Below, one piece after another: positions 20,440 to 28,778 of a stretch of DNA of 64,000 nt. The position numbers and the translations under genes were made by a program. Source of the DNA: Stutzerimonas stutzeri (GTDB lineage: Bacteria; Pseudomonadota; Gammaproteobacteria; Pseudomonadales; Pseudomonadaceae); contig NZ_JYHV01000010.1 in NCBI RefSeq assembly GCF_000952685.1, forward strand, positions 1 through 64,000, in the 5' to 3' direction. Every line of letters starts with the position of its first letter. The first letter of the stretch is position 1. The notes beneath the pieces are model-generated. The model did no database searches. It worked only from the letters and a program-made list of their open reading frames with translations, and was not told where the DNA came from.

Positions 20440-21324
20440 ATGCGAATGCGCCTGATGCTGTTGGGCGGCGGCAATGCCCTGGGTCAGGCGCTGATCCGCC
20501 TGGGTGCGGAGGAAGACATTGGCTTCCTCGCGCCACGCCCGCCCGATCAGGGGTGGGATGCGCCTAGTCTGACCAATCTGCTCGACGACAATCGTCCGGA
20601 CGTCGTGATCAACCTCGCCTACTACTTCGACTGGTTTCAGAGTGGTTATGTCGAGGGCAACGTGCTGGCCAGTCAGGAGCGGGCGGTAGAGCGGTTGGCC
20701 GAACTGTGCCAGCACCACCAGTTCGTCCTGATGCAGCCCTCCAGCTACCGCGTATTCGATGGCGCTCGTACCAGCGCTTACAGCGAGAAGGACGAAGTTG
20801 CGCCGCTGGACTCGCGCGGCCAGGCGCTCTGGCGTATCGAGCAGAGCGTTCGCGCGCTCTGCCCGCGCCATGTTCTGCTGCGGTTCGGCTGGTTGCTCGA
20901 TGACAGTTCGGACGGTTTGCTGGGACGATTTCTTCAGCGGCTCGAACAGAGCGATGAACTTTGCCTCGCCGATGATCGTCGTGGTAATCCGACACCGGTC
21001 GAAGACGCGGCGCGGGTCATCTTGGCTGTGCTGAAACAGTTGGACTGCCAAGCGCCGCTGTGGGGGACTTACCACTATGGCGGACACGAGGCCTCGACTC
21101 CGCTGGTGGTCGGTCAAGCGCTACTTGCCGAAGCGGCTCACCATCGGCAGCTGAAAGTCAGTAGCTTGACGCCCGTCGCACACGCGGCGTGCCCGGACGC
21201 AGCAGACGAGCCGCAGCATGGCGTATTGGCCTGCAAGAAAATCTTCAACACCTTCGGTATCAAGCCGCGTGCCTGGCGCACCGGGCTGCCGAGCCTGCTG
21301 GAGCGTTACTACCGTCATGGCTGA
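20440..21324 (+). CDS. RmlD-like sugar-nucleotide/NAD(P)-binding short-chain dehydrogenase family protein
   Basis: This 294-residue protein has an N-terminal Rossmann glycine motif LLGGGNALG and the RmlD-like segment PSSYRVFDG (about residues 104-112). A later GNPTPVEDAARVIL matches the substrate-domain entry of dTDP-4-dehydrorhamnose reductases. A clear catalytic YxxxK is not obvious, so the activity may differ from rhamnose synthesis. Its last eight bases overlap the next epimerase gene, so the two are almost surely coupled. The substrate is unknown. Confidence 0.75.
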   Translation: MRMRLMLLGGGNALGQALIRLGAEEDIGFLAPRPPDQGWDAPSLTNLLDDNRPDVVINLAYYFDWFQSGYVEGNVLASQERAVERLAELCQHHQFVLMQPSSYRVFDGARTSAYSEKDEVAPLDSRGQALWRIEQSVRALCPRHVLLRFGWLLDDSSDGLLGRFLQRLEQSDELCLADDRRGNPTPVEDAARVILAVLKQLDCQAPLWGTYHYGGHEASTPLVVGQALLAEAAHHRQLKVSSLTPVAHAACPDAADEPQHGVLACKKIFNTFGIKPRAWRTGLPSLLERYYRHG

Positions 21325-22246
21325 CTCACCGATTCTGGTTACCGGGGGTGCCGGCTTCATCGGCTCCAACCTGGTCGATGCGCTTGTTGCTCACGGTTAT
21401 GCGGTGCGGGTGCTGGATAATTTATCAACCGGCAAGCGCAGCAACCTGCCGGATAGCGCCAATGTGGAGCTGATCGAAGGCGACGTGGCTGATGCGCAGC
21501 TCGTGCGGCGCGCGGTTCAGGGATGCCGGGCCGTGGTGCATCTCGCCGCGGTGGCTTCGGTGCAGGCTTCGGTCGATGATCCGGTCGGCACGCACCAGAG
21601 CAATCTGGTGGGCACCCTGAACCTGTGCGAGGCGCTGCGCGAGTTTGGCGTGCGCCGAGTCCTCTTCGCCTCGAGTGCGGCGATCTATGGCAATAATGGC
21701 GAAGGGCAGTCCATCGACGAAGAAACACCGAAGGCTCCGCTGACCCCTTATGCCGCAGACAAGTTGGCCAGCGAGCACTACCTGGATTTCTACCGACGCC
21801 AGCATGGTCTGGAGCCTGTGGTGTTCCGCTTCTTCAATATCTATGGGCCGCGCCAGGATCCTTCTTCGCCCTATTCGGGAGTGATCAGCATCTTCACCGA
21901 GCGCGCGCAACAGGGATTGCCGATCACCGTGTTTGGCGATGGCGAGCAAACTCGCGACTTTCTCTATGTGGGCGACCTGGTCGAAATCCTGTTGCAGGCA
22001 TTGGAGAGTCCGACTGTTGAAGTTGGAGCGGTCAACGTCGGGCTGAATCGCGCCACCAGTCTGAACCAGTTGCTGGCAGCGATCGGTGATGTATTGGGGC
22101 CGTTGCCGCCCGTCAGCTATCAAGCGGCTCGTGGTGGAGATATCCGCCATTCACGGGCTGATAATACGCGCTTGCTGCAGCGATATCGTCCGCCGGAGCC
22201 GGCGACCGATATGCGTACAGGACTGGCGAAGTTGCTGGAGCGCTAG
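21317..22246 (+). CDS. NAD-dependent epimerase/dehydratase (GalE-like extended SDR)
   Basis: The 309-residue product starts MADSPILVTGGAGFIGSNLV. It has the NAD-binding GGAGFIGS motif, the serine segment ASSAAIYG, and the catalytic YAADK (Tyr and Lys of YxxxK). The C-terminal half holds typical extended-SDR motifs (RFFNIYGPRQDPSSPYSGVI). This fits a UDP-hexose 4-epimerase or related enzyme, probably for surface polysaccharide. I chose the ATG at 21317 because the glycine motif then sits at the family position; the earlier frame runs inside the previous gene. Confidence 0.85.
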   Translation: MADSPILVTGGAGFIGSNLVDALVAHGYAVRVLDNLSTGKRSNLPDSANVELIEGDVADAQLVRRAVQGCRAVVHLAAVASVQASVDDPVGTHQSNLVGTLNLCEALREFGVRRVLFASSAAIYGNNGEGQSIDEETPKAPLTPYAADKLASEHYLDFYRRQHGLEPVVFRFFNIYGPRQDPSSPYSGVISIFTERAQQGLPITVFGDGEQTRDFLYVGDLVEILLQALESPTVEVGAVNVGLNRATSLNQLLAAIGDVLGPLPPVSYQAARGGDIRHSRADNTRLLQRYRPPEPATDMRTGLAKLLER

Positions 22247-22254
22247 CGAAAGTT

Positions 22255-22283
22255 AAAAAACAAAGGCGCCGTGGGCGCCTTTG
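22255..22283. terminator. Bidirectional terminator between the epimerase gene and oprG
   Basis: A 10-bp perfect stem (22261-22270 with 22274-22283) has a 3-base loop. On the minus strand six Ts follow the stem, making it a good terminator for oprG; it can also serve the epimerase gene on the plus strand. Confidence 0.85.
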
Positions 22284-22316
22284 TCGTCTCTACGGTCCGG
22301 TAATGTACCGGATTCG

Positions 22317-23003
22317 TCAGAACTTATAACCGAGGCCGACCATATAGACCATCGGGTCGACGTCCACGTCGACCTTTACTTTGGCTCCGCCAAAGCTGGT
22401 GGTGCCGGTGGTATCGATGTCGATATAGCGAACCTGGGCGTTGACCATCAAACTGTCGGTCAGCATGTAGTCCATGCCCACTTGCGCCGCCAGGCCCCAC
22501 GAGTCCTTCATGTCCAGGCCGCTAAAGCCCTTGCCCTCGGCTTCGCTGCTGAGTTTGTCATCGAAAAACCAGGTGTAGTTGATGCCGGCGCCGACATAGG
22601 GCTGGAACGCCGACTTGCTGTCGAGCGGGTAGTACACGACGCTGAGGGTCGGTGGCAGGTGCTTGAGTTCGCCCAGCTTGCCATTCAGTGATGCAAAACC
22701 GCCGGGCATGCCAGCCACGCCTACGTCATGGGTAAAAGGGCTCGCTGCGAGCAGCTCAATGCCGATCTTGTCGGTAACCATGTAGGCGAAGTTCAGTCCT
22801 AGCTGGGTATCGCTATCAAGCGTGGCCTTGGTCCCCGCAACGCTCGTGGAGAGCGCACCTACATAAATGTCACCGCTTTCTTCTCGCGGATCAACGGTGA
22901 TCGCACCGGCGCGAACGACTACATCACCAGCCTGATGGGCCTGGGCGAAGGGGACGGCCAGGGCTACGGCCAGCACGGACGCGGTAAACAGGGTCTTGCA
23001 CAT
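22317..23003 (-). CDS. oprG: OmpW-family outer-membrane porin (OprG-like)
   Basis: The 228-residue product has a signal peptide (MCKTLFTASVLAVALAVPFA, cleaved after AQA) and an eight-stranded OmpW-type barrel ending GLGYKF with the C-terminal Phe used for assembly. OmpW/OprG proteins form a lateral hydrophobic channel for small nonpolar compounds. I set the start at 23003, with GGAG six bases before it; the upstream in-frame extension is not signal-like. In P. aeruginosa oprG adjoins PA4063-PA4066, whose counterparts lie at 28-31 kb here. Confidence 0.9.
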   Translation of the reverse strand: MCKTLFTASVLAVALAVPFAQAHQAGDVVVRAGAITVDPREESGDIYVGALSTSVAGTKATLDSDTQLGLNFAYMVTDKIGIELLAASPFTHDVGVAGMPGGFASLNGKLGELKHLPPTLSVVYYPLDSKSAFQPYVGAGINYTWFFDDKLSSEAEGKGFSGLDMKDSWGLAAQVGMDYMLTDSLMVNAQVRYIDIDTTGTTSFGGAKVKVDVDVDPMVYMVGLGYKF

Positions 23004-23043
23004 AATGGACTCCATCGAGACATGGTGTGTTGCGTTGGCGCCC

Positions 23044-23084
23044 ATGTTAGAGCTCTCCCTTGGGTCCATTTTGATCTAGCTCAA
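23044..23084 (-). promoter_or_regulatory. ANR/FNR-like site and -10 box of oprG
   Basis: TTGATCTAGCTCAA (23071-23084) matches the TTGAT-N4-ATCAA consensus with one mismatch. A -10-like TAACAT (minus strand, 23049-23044) puts a start near 23036, so the site would be centred about 41 bases upstream, the class II activator position. Confidence 0.6.
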
Positions 23085-23221
23085 CAAAGCCTCCGCCTAT
23101 GTTTCGCCTGTTTGATCTGGTTGCTTTGTGCTCTGCTTGCGGATGATAATGTTTCTCTTTCTGAACCGCAGTGGTCTCAGGTAGGTATCGCAGGTGAGGG
23201 AATAGGCTGCGAGACTATCGT

Positions 23222-23239
23222 CAAGTGTTATAACATAAC
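23222..23239 (+). promoter_or_regulatory. Zur-like operator upstream of the TonB2 operon
   Basis: The 14 bases TGTTATAACATAAC (23226-23239) match the right three quarters of the gammaproteobacterial zinc uptake regulator box (GTTATGTTATAACATAAC form); four bases at the left end do not match. The core GTTATAAC is a perfect palindrome. It lies 38 bases before the first ATG of the operon. No binding data exist for this sequence. Confidence 0.6.
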
Positions 23240-23276
23240 GCTTTTGAAGCCGCCGTGAACCGAGGATCCGCTCCGC

Positions 23277-24047
23277 ATGAATCAGTACCCGACTCGCTTG
23301 CTCGCAGGCGTGCTGTTGTCGTTATGCCTGCCGCTTAATGCGGCTCCGCTGGACGCTGCACTGGAAGAAAGCCAGCAACTGGCTGCTGAGGCCCAGGCGT
23401 CCCAAGCGCGCATCGAGCAGCTCGATGACACCGCTCGGAAAATGCTCACCGAATACCGCAATGCCGTCCAGCAAGCGGAGGCTTTGAAGGCATACAACGA
23501 GCAATTGGTCGAACTGACCGCTGCGCAGCGCAAGGAGCTGGACGGGTTTCAGCGTCAGTTAGACAGCATCGAGCGTACCCAGGAAGCCGTTGCACCGCAG
23601 ATGGGGCGGATGATCGAAGTGCTTGAAGAGTTCATCGCGGCAGACCTTCCGTTCCTTCCAGACGAGCGCGCCGATCGCCTGGCCAGCTTGCAGGACATGC
23701 AGGCGCGCGCCGACGTCAGTCTCGCTGAGAAATATCGCCGCATCCTTGAGGCCTATCAGATCGAGAGCGACTACGGCCGCACCTTGGAAGCCTGGCGCGG
23801 AGAGCTACCGGTCGAAGGTGGCAGCCGCAGCGTAGAGTTCCTCCGACTGGGGCGTACGATGCTTTATTACCAGACGTTGGATGCCCATGAGAGTGGTTGG
23901 TGGAACCCCAGGACTCGCGCGTGGGAAGCGCTGGACGGCAGCGCCCGTCGACCAATCACTAAGGCGATTGCGATTGCTCGTCAGCAGCAGGCACCGACCT
24001 GGCTGGAACTGCCTGTGAAGACTTTGGCCAAGGAGGCTGCGCAATGA
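23277..24047 (+). CDS. DUF3450 family periplasmic coiled-coil protein, TonB2-system partner
   Basis: This 256-residue protein has a signal peptide (cut near LPLNAAP, about residue 22) and a long heptad-rich helix (about 25-125). A mixed C-terminal domain follows with GGSRSVEFLRLGRTMLYYQT. It opens a six-gene operon and overlaps the next gene by ATGA. DUF3450 genes are typically found at the head of ExbB2/ExbD2/TonB2 clusters (family knowledge). The role is probably periplasmic coupling, but the mechanism is not known to me. Confidence 0.85.
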   Translation: MNQYPTRLLAGVLLSLCLPLNAAPLDAALEESQQLAAEAQASQARIEQLDDTARKMLTEYRNAVQQAEALKAYNEQLVELTAAQRKELDGFQRQLDSIERTQEAVAPQMGRMIEVLEEFIAADLPFLPDERADRLASLQDMQARADVSLAEKYRRILEAYQIESDYGRTLEAWRGELPVEGGSRSVEFLRLGRTMLYYQTLDAHESGWWNPRTRAWEALDGSARRPITKAIAIARQQQAPTWLELPVKTLAKEAAQ

Positions 24048-25390
24048 GCCGCTTGTTGACGTTGTTACTCATCGGCCTGTTGCCGACAATGGTTCAGGCA
24101 GCCGAGCCCTTGAGCCCTGATCAGTTGCTGCAGCGCATTCGCAGCGAGCGCGCTGCGGAAGTCGATGCCATGCAAGCACGCGAGCAGGCGTTCATCCAGA
24201 ATCGCGGCGAACAAGCGCAGCTGCTGGCGCGAGCCAATGCCGCGCTTGAAAAGCAAAAAGCCGAAGCCGAGCGCCTGAAAGCTGAATTCGATCGCCAGGA
24301 AGCCGAGCTGGCCGAACAGGAAAAACTGCTGGCGCAGCGGGTTGGCCACCTTGGCGAATTGTTCGGAGTAGTGCGGCAGAGCGCTGGCGATATCGCCGGC
24401 CAATGGCAGGACAGCCTGCTCAATGCGCAGTATCCAGAGCGACTCAAGCGGCTCAAAGCGCTGGCTGAAAGCCGCACGTTGCCCTCGGCCGAGGATCTGG
24501 ACAGCTTCTGGATGACCCTGCTTGAGGACCTCACAGCCAGCGGTCAGATCGAGCGCGTCGAACTGCCGGTAGTAGGTGTCGACGGGCAACGCAGCGAGCA
24601 ATCGGTCCTGCGTGTCGGCAACTTCTCGGCTTTCACTCAGGACAATTTCCTGCGCTACGACAGTGACGCTCGCGAGCTGCTGACGCCCAGCCGTCAGCCG
24701 GCCGGCATCGGGCAGGTGAGTGACTACCTGAGCAGCAGTGACGCGCTGGCGACGCTGCCGATCGACCCGAGCCGCGGCTCGCTGCTGGCTCAGTTGCAGC
24801 GCCAGCCACAGCTGTGGGATCGCCTTCAGCAAGGCGGGCTGGTGGGTTGGGTCATTTTGGTCCTGGGCGCCATCGGGCTTGTCCTTGCGGTCTGGCGCAT
24901 GATCTATCTAGCGGGCGTTGGCCGTGCGGTAAGCCGTCAGACCCGGGAGCTTCATCAGCCGCGCGATGACAATCCGCTAGGCCGTATCATCGGGGTGCTG
25001 GGACCCAAGCCACAGCTGTCGGACCTCGAAACTCTGGAGCTCAAGCTCGACGAGGCGATCCTCCAAGAAACACCGCCTCTCGAGCGCGGCCAGCCACTGC
25101 TCAAGCTGCTCAGTGCGGTCGCGCCGTTGCTCGGTCTGCTGGGCACGGTGACCGGTATGATCGTGACGTTCCAGGCGATCACCCAGAGCGGCGGTGGCGA
25201 TTCGCGGCTAATGGCCGACGGCATCTCTCAGGCGCTGGTCACCACAGTGCTCGGCCTGGTCGTGGCGATTCCGCTGCTGTTCCTGCACAGCCTGCTGGCC
25301 AGCCGCAGCAAGGCGCTGATCCAGCTGCTCGAGCAGCAGAGCGCCGGGTTGATCGCGCTGCACTTGTCGGGAACACAGCGCCGTGACTGA
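24044..25390 (+). CDS. TtpC-like MotA/TolQ/ExbB-family protein with periplasmic coiled-coil domain
   Basis: The 448-residue product starts with a signal peptide (MSRLLTLLLIGLLPTMVQAA). A coiled-coil rich in Glu, Gln and Arg follows (about 30-110), then a periplasmic domain. The C-terminal part holds three membrane helices (about 268-290, 360-380, 400-425) with the ExbB/TolQ core LLGLLGTVTGMIVTFQAI. Architecture and position match TtpC, an extra proton-channel-family subunit of Vibrio TonB2 systems. It overlaps the genes on both sides. Confidence 0.88.
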   Translation: MSRLLTLLLIGLLPTMVQAAEPLSPDQLLQRIRSERAAEVDAMQAREQAFIQNRGEQAQLLARANAALEKQKAEAERLKAEFDRQEAELAEQEKLLAQRVGHLGELFGVVRQSAGDIAGQWQDSLLNAQYPERLKRLKALAESRTLPSAEDLDSFWMTLLEDLTASGQIERVELPVVGVDGQRSEQSVLRVGNFSAFTQDNFLRYDSDARELLTPSRQPAGIGQVSDYLSSSDALATLPIDPSRGSLLAQLQRQPQLWDRLQQGGLVGWVILVLGAIGLVLAVWRMIYLAGVGRAVSRQTRELHQPRDDNPLGRIIGVLGPKPQLSDLETLELKLDEAILQETPPLERGQPLLKLLSAVAPLLGLLGTVTGMIVTFQAITQSGGGDSRLMADGISQALVTTVLGLVVAIPLLFLHSLLASRSKALIQLLEQQSAGLIALHLSGTQRRD

Positions 25391-25928
25391 CCTGCACGGC
25401 CAATGGCTACGTCTGGTCGACAGCGCTTACTCGCTGCTCGACTTCATGGCGGCGGGTGGCGCGGTGATGTGGGCGCTGGCGGCGCTGTGCGTGCTCTATT
25501 GGACGCTGGTGTTCGAGCGTCTGTGGTTCATGCGCCGCGTGTTTCCACGCTGGGTCGAAAGCCGGCGCCAGGCCTGGTCGCAGCTGGGCAACGAATCCGG
25601 CAGCTGGCAGCGCGCGGTGCGCAGCGCCTGGCTGGCCCAGGCCCAGCAGCAGCTCGCAGGTCCCTTGCGCATGAGCAAGACTCTGGTGGCCATGTATCCG
25701 TTGCTGGGCCTGCTCGGTACCGTCAGCGGCATGATTGCTGTATTCGATGTGCTGGCGCTCAACGGCACCGGCAACCCTCGCGGCATGGCCGCGGGCGTCT
25801 GGCAGGCGACCCTGCCGACCATGGCTGGCATGGTGCTCGCCATCACTGGACTGTTCAGCCTGGCGCGTCTCGAACGTATTTCGCGCCAGGCTCTCGACCG
25901 GCTGGCCGACCAGCTGCGTCACGATTGA
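25383..25928 (+). CDS. exbB2: ExbB2-type proton channel subunit
   Basis: The 181-residue inner-membrane protein has three helices. It carries the family core LLGLLGTVSGMIAVFDVLAL (about residues 103-122) and a second segment TLPTMAGMVLAITGLF. It lacks the long N-terminal domain of its neighbour. The GTG at 25383 overlaps the previous stop by eight bases. With ExbD2 it should form the proton-driven motor that energises TonB2. Confidence 0.9.
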   Translation: MTDLHGQWLRLVDSAYSLLDFMAAGGAVMWALAALCVLYWTLVFERLWFMRRVFPRWVESRRQAWSQLGNESGSWQRAVRSAWLAQAQQQLAGPLRMSKTLVAMYPLLGLLGTVSGMIAVFDVLALNGTGNPRGMAAGVWQATLPTMAGMVLAITGLFSLARLERISRQALDRLADQLRHD

Positions 25929-25938
25929 GGATTAACGG

Positions 25939-26352
25939 ATGCGTATGCGTCGTCACCATTACCAGCAGGAAGAAGACACCGGCATCGATCTGACGCCGAT
26001 GCTAGACGTGGTCTTCATCATGCTGATCTTTTTCATCGTCACCAGCTCGTTCATCAAAGAGTCCGGCGTCGAGGTTCAGCGGCCTCAGGCCGACACCGCC
26101 AGTGCGCAGGATAAGGGCAACATTCTCATCGCGGTCACGGCAGATGGTCAGGTCTGGATCGACAAGCAGGCCGTGGATGTACGCAGCGTGCGTGCCCATG
26201 TCGAACGCATGCGCGTCGACCAGCCGGAGGGCGCCGTGGTGGTCCAGGCCGACCAGGATGCACGTACCGGTCTTGTCGTCCAGGTTATGGACCAGGCGCG
26301 TCTGGCCGGGGTCCAGGACGTGGCGCTTGCCGCTACGTCGGGAGCGCCGTGA
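25939..26352 (+). CDS. exbD2: ExbD2-type energy-transducing protein
   Basis: The 137-residue product has one N-terminal membrane helix (IDLTPMLDVVFIMLIFFIVT) in which Asp23 is the essential proton-carrying residue of the ExbD/TolR family. A periplasmic domain of typical length follows. The stop TGA shares a base with the tonB2 ATG. Confidence 0.92.
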   Translation: MRMRRHHYQQEEDTGIDLTPMLDVVFIMLIFFIVTSSFIKESGVEVQRPQADTASAQDKGNILIAVTADGQVWIDKQAVDVRSVRAHVERMRVDQPEGAVVVQADQDARTGLVVQVMDQARLAGVQDVALAATSGAP

Positions 26353-27062
26353 TGGTTCGTGGGTTGACCCGCGTCGGGGTGTCCTTCGTCGCTGCCTGCG
26401 TGGTGGCGCTGCTGTTGTTTGCGCTGATGCTGAGCATGGTCAACCCGCCGCGTAACGAGGTGACGGACGATCCAGTAGCCATCGCCAATTTCGTGCGTAT
26501 GGACAATCGAGACGAAAGTGCGGCGACGCGCTCGCGGCAGCAGGCACCACAACCGCCGCAGCCGAAGACGCCGCCGACGCCCACGCCGCCGACACCGAGT
26601 ATGGCCAGTCCCAGTGCCAATCTGCCCAAGCTCGATCTGCCGCTGCCGAACATCGATACTGGCGTCTCGGTTGCCAGCGCGCCGGCACCGAGCCTTGCCG
26701 GGCTGACGGCCGCGTCCGCCCCAGCAGCACCTCCAGCGCCGGCGGCCCCTTCGGCCGACGAGACGGCAGGCCAGTCCGGCCCCGAGCAGGAGGTCATGCC
26801 GCTCAACGATGTGCGTCCCGAGTACCCTTATCGGGCACGTCAACGCGGCATCGAAGGCCACATCAAGCTCGCCTTCACCATCACGGCAGCGGGCAAGGTC
26901 GAAAACATCCGGGTACTGGACGCCTCGCCGCCGAATGTCTTCGACCGCGAAGCACGTCGTGCCGCCGCTCGCTGGCGCTTTACGCCGCGTACCGAGAACG
27001 GCTCCGCGGTATCGCGCGAAGCCGTCAAAACCCTGCATTTCCGCCTGCAAGGAGAACGCTGA
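26352..27062 (+). CDS. tonB2: TonB2-type energy transducer
   Basis: The 236-residue product has an N-terminal membrane anchor (about residues 8-30), a Pro/Ala-rich periplasmic spacer with repeated PPTPTPP-type runs, and a C-terminal TonB domain (about 145-236) beginning VRPEYPYRARQRGIEGHIKL, where YP is the region that contacts TonB boxes. ATG at 26352 overlaps the exbD2 stop. It would pass proton-motive force to an outer-membrane receptor; no receptor gene lies in the window. Confidence 0.92.
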   Translation: MVRGLTRVGVSFVAACVVALLLFALMLSMVNPPRNEVTDDPVAIANFVRMDNRDESAATRSRQQAPQPPQPKTPPTPTPPTPSMASPSANLPKLDLPLPNIDTGVSVASAPAPSLAGLTAASAPAAPPAPAAPSADETAGQSGPEQEVMPLNDVRPEYPYRARQRGIEGHIKLAFTITAAGKVENIRVLDASPPNVFDREARRAAARWRFTPRTENGSAVSREAVKTLHFRLQGER

Positions 27063-27063
27063 C

Positions 27064-28155
27064 ATGCCCCGTTTGCTGTTACTGATCTCGTTGTTGTTCG
27101 CTGTATCGGCTCAAGCCGCCCAGAGCATCGATCCTGGCGTATTCAAGGCATTGGAACGCGCGCAAAGCGCCCAGGAGAGAGGGGATTTCGGCGCCGCGCG
27201 AAGGGCGCTCGAGCAAGCCGAAGCCAAGCCAGGTAGCGCCGAAGAGGCACTGCTATGGCGCAGCCGCGCTTATCTGGCTTGGGCGCAAGGCAACAACCGG
27301 CAGGCCCTCGAATTACTCGAGAAAGCGATAACCAGCGGCAAGCTGGACGAGTCGATACTGACGAACGAGCGGCTCAACCTGGCGAAGCTCAATCTGATCG
27401 AGCATCGCTACGACAAGGTGATCAGCCTGCTGGGCTCGCCTGACCAGGCGAACGAAGAAGTCCTGCAGATGCTGGTCCAGGCCTATCAGGGGCTTGGGCA
27501 GCACGCCAAGGCACTGCCGTTGGCAGAGCGCTATGTCCAGGCCAACCCCAACGCGGCCGATACCTGGTTGCAGTTCCTGGTGGCCGGCAACGCCGAGTTG
27601 AAGCGCTACGAAACCGCCGAACGCTGGCAGAGCCGACTGCTTGTGCGTCACCCTGATCAGGTCAAGAGCTGGCGTCAGTTGGCGAGCTTGCAGCAGATGG
27701 CAGGTGACGAGGACAAGGCGCTCGCGACCCTGCGTGCCGCCCATGTCAAAGGGCTGCGTTTCAGCGAGGCGGAGCTGGACAATCTGGTGCTGTTGGCCGG
27801 GGCCGCTGGCCAACCCTGGCAAGGCGCGAAACTGCTCAAGGGCATGCTCGAATCGCGTCTGCTGCCCAGCGATGCCACGCGGCGTGAACGTCTGGGCATG
27901 CTCTGGTGGCAAGCGCGTGAGCGCTCGGAAGCGGTGCAGATTTACCGCGAGCTGGCGACACAGTCCGGCAACGCCAAGCTCTGGCTGAATGTCGCGCAGC
28001 TGGAGCTGGAGCAAGCTCGCTGGCAGGCCGGCCTCGATGCGCTGAAACAGGCCGAGCGCGCCGGCGCCGAACGCCGCAAGGTGCGGGCCTGGCGGGACTG
28101 GGCCGAGGGTGAGCTGAGTTTCGAACGGCAGCGCCAGATTGCAAGTGTTCGCTAA
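27064..28155 (+). CDS. TPR-repeat periplasmic protein of the TonB2 operon
   Basis: The 363-residue product begins with a signal peptide (MPRLLLLISLLFAVSAQAAQ). It contains about eight helical repeats of tetratricopeptide type, such as AEEALLWRSRAYLAWAQGNN and DTWLQFLVAGNAELKRYETA. TPR proteins of this kind end TonB2 clusters in Vibrio and pseudomonads. I start at 27064, one base after the tonB2 stop; the frame continues upstream inside tonB2 without meaning. Confidence 0.87.
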   Translation: MPRLLLLISLLFAVSAQAAQSIDPGVFKALERAQSAQERGDFGAARRALEQAEAKPGSAEEALLWRSRAYLAWAQGNNRQALELLEKAITSGKLDESILTNERLNLAKLNLIEHRYDKVISLLGSPDQANEEVLQMLVQAYQGLGQHAKALPLAERYVQANPNAADTWLQFLVAGNAELKRYETAERWQSRLLVRHPDQVKSWRQLASLQQMAGDEDKALATLRAAHVKGLRFSEAELDNLVLLAGAAGQPWQGAKLLKGMLESRLLPSDATRRERLGMLWWQARERSEAVQIYRELATQSGNAKLWLNVAQLELEQARWQAGLDALKQAERAGAERRKVRAWRDWAEGELSFERQRQIASVR

Positions 28156-28166
28156 GTCCAGTGCAT

Positions 28167-28190
28167 GGAGTCGCCCGGCCGGGTGACTCC
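28167..28190. terminator. Hairpin between convergent operons
   Basis: GGAGTC (28167-28172) pairs with GACTCC (28185-28190), continued by CCCGG/CCGGG inside one mismatch. There is no T tract, so its role as terminator is uncertain. It sits 12 bases after the TPR gene in the convergent gap. Confidence 0.4.
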
Positions 28191-28257
28191 GCGCTTCCTG
28201 ATGCTGCTCCGGCCTCGGTAGCTCGATCTATCGAGGACCCGGGGCCGGCGGCGACCC

Positions 28258-28770
28258 TTACTCCAGCTCGTAGAGATAGATCTTCTGGGCTTCCATGCGA
28301 TAGCCCGCCTCAGCCAGTTCGCTACTGGCGTGCTCGACTTTCAACGGGCCCTCGATCCAGAACGGCTGATACAGCTCATCAACCTTGACGCCCAGTTCGC
28401 TGGTTGCATGGACGATCTGGTTCGACGGCGGCGGTGGTACGTGGATGCAGGCGCCGAAATAGGGTACCAGTAGAAACTCGATTACCCGCCCATCCTCGCC
28501 GACCTCCAGCGGCACGATATATCCCGGCAGTTTGACCTGCACGCCATCGAGTTCTTTGACCACTGGCTCGGCAGGCGATTGCTGAGCCGCTGCCGGGCCC
28601 GCTTCGGCTGCCAGCGCATCGGCCAGCTGGGACATGTCATGCATCGCTATGGGGGGTGGCGGCGGAGGCGCATCCGCCGGAATCAGGTCCGACCACTGCA
28701 GTTCGCGGACATCGGCAGCGGCGAAGGGGGCCGCAAGGGCGAGCAGGGCGGCGAACAGCAGGCGAGACAT
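28258..28770 (-). CDS. DUF3299 family periplasmic protein
   Basis: This 170-residue exported protein has a signal peptide (MSRLLFAALLALAAPFAAAD). A proline run PPPPPP near residue 38 precedes the DUF3299 core KLPGYIVPLEVGEDGRVIEF and LLVPYFGACIHVPPPPSNQI, whose single Cys-Ile-His could bind metal. I use the ATG at 28770, with AGGA six bases upstream; an ATG at 28782 would overlap the permease stop by ATGA but lacks a binding site. It is the last gene of the DUF2796-ABC operon, corresponding to PA4066. Function unknown. Confidence 0.82.
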   Translation of the reverse strand: MSRLLFAALLALAAPFAAADVRELQWSDLIPADAPPPPPPIAMHDMSQLADALAAEAGPAAAQQSPAEPVVKELDGVQVKLPGYIVPLEVGEDGRVIEFLLVPYFGACIHVPPPPSNQIVHATSELGVKVDELYQPFWIEGPLKVEHASSELAEAGYRMEAQKIYLYELE

Positions 28771-28778
28771 GGAGTTCC

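Noticed and set aside
22261-22283. Possible small RNA from the strong hairpin after the epimerase gene
   Set aside because: Position and T tract are fully explained by a terminator for oprG.
23148-23170. Fur-box-like TGATAATG in the oprG/TonB2 intergenic region
   Set aside because: Only one half site matches; the other half is poor, so it is not reported as an operator.
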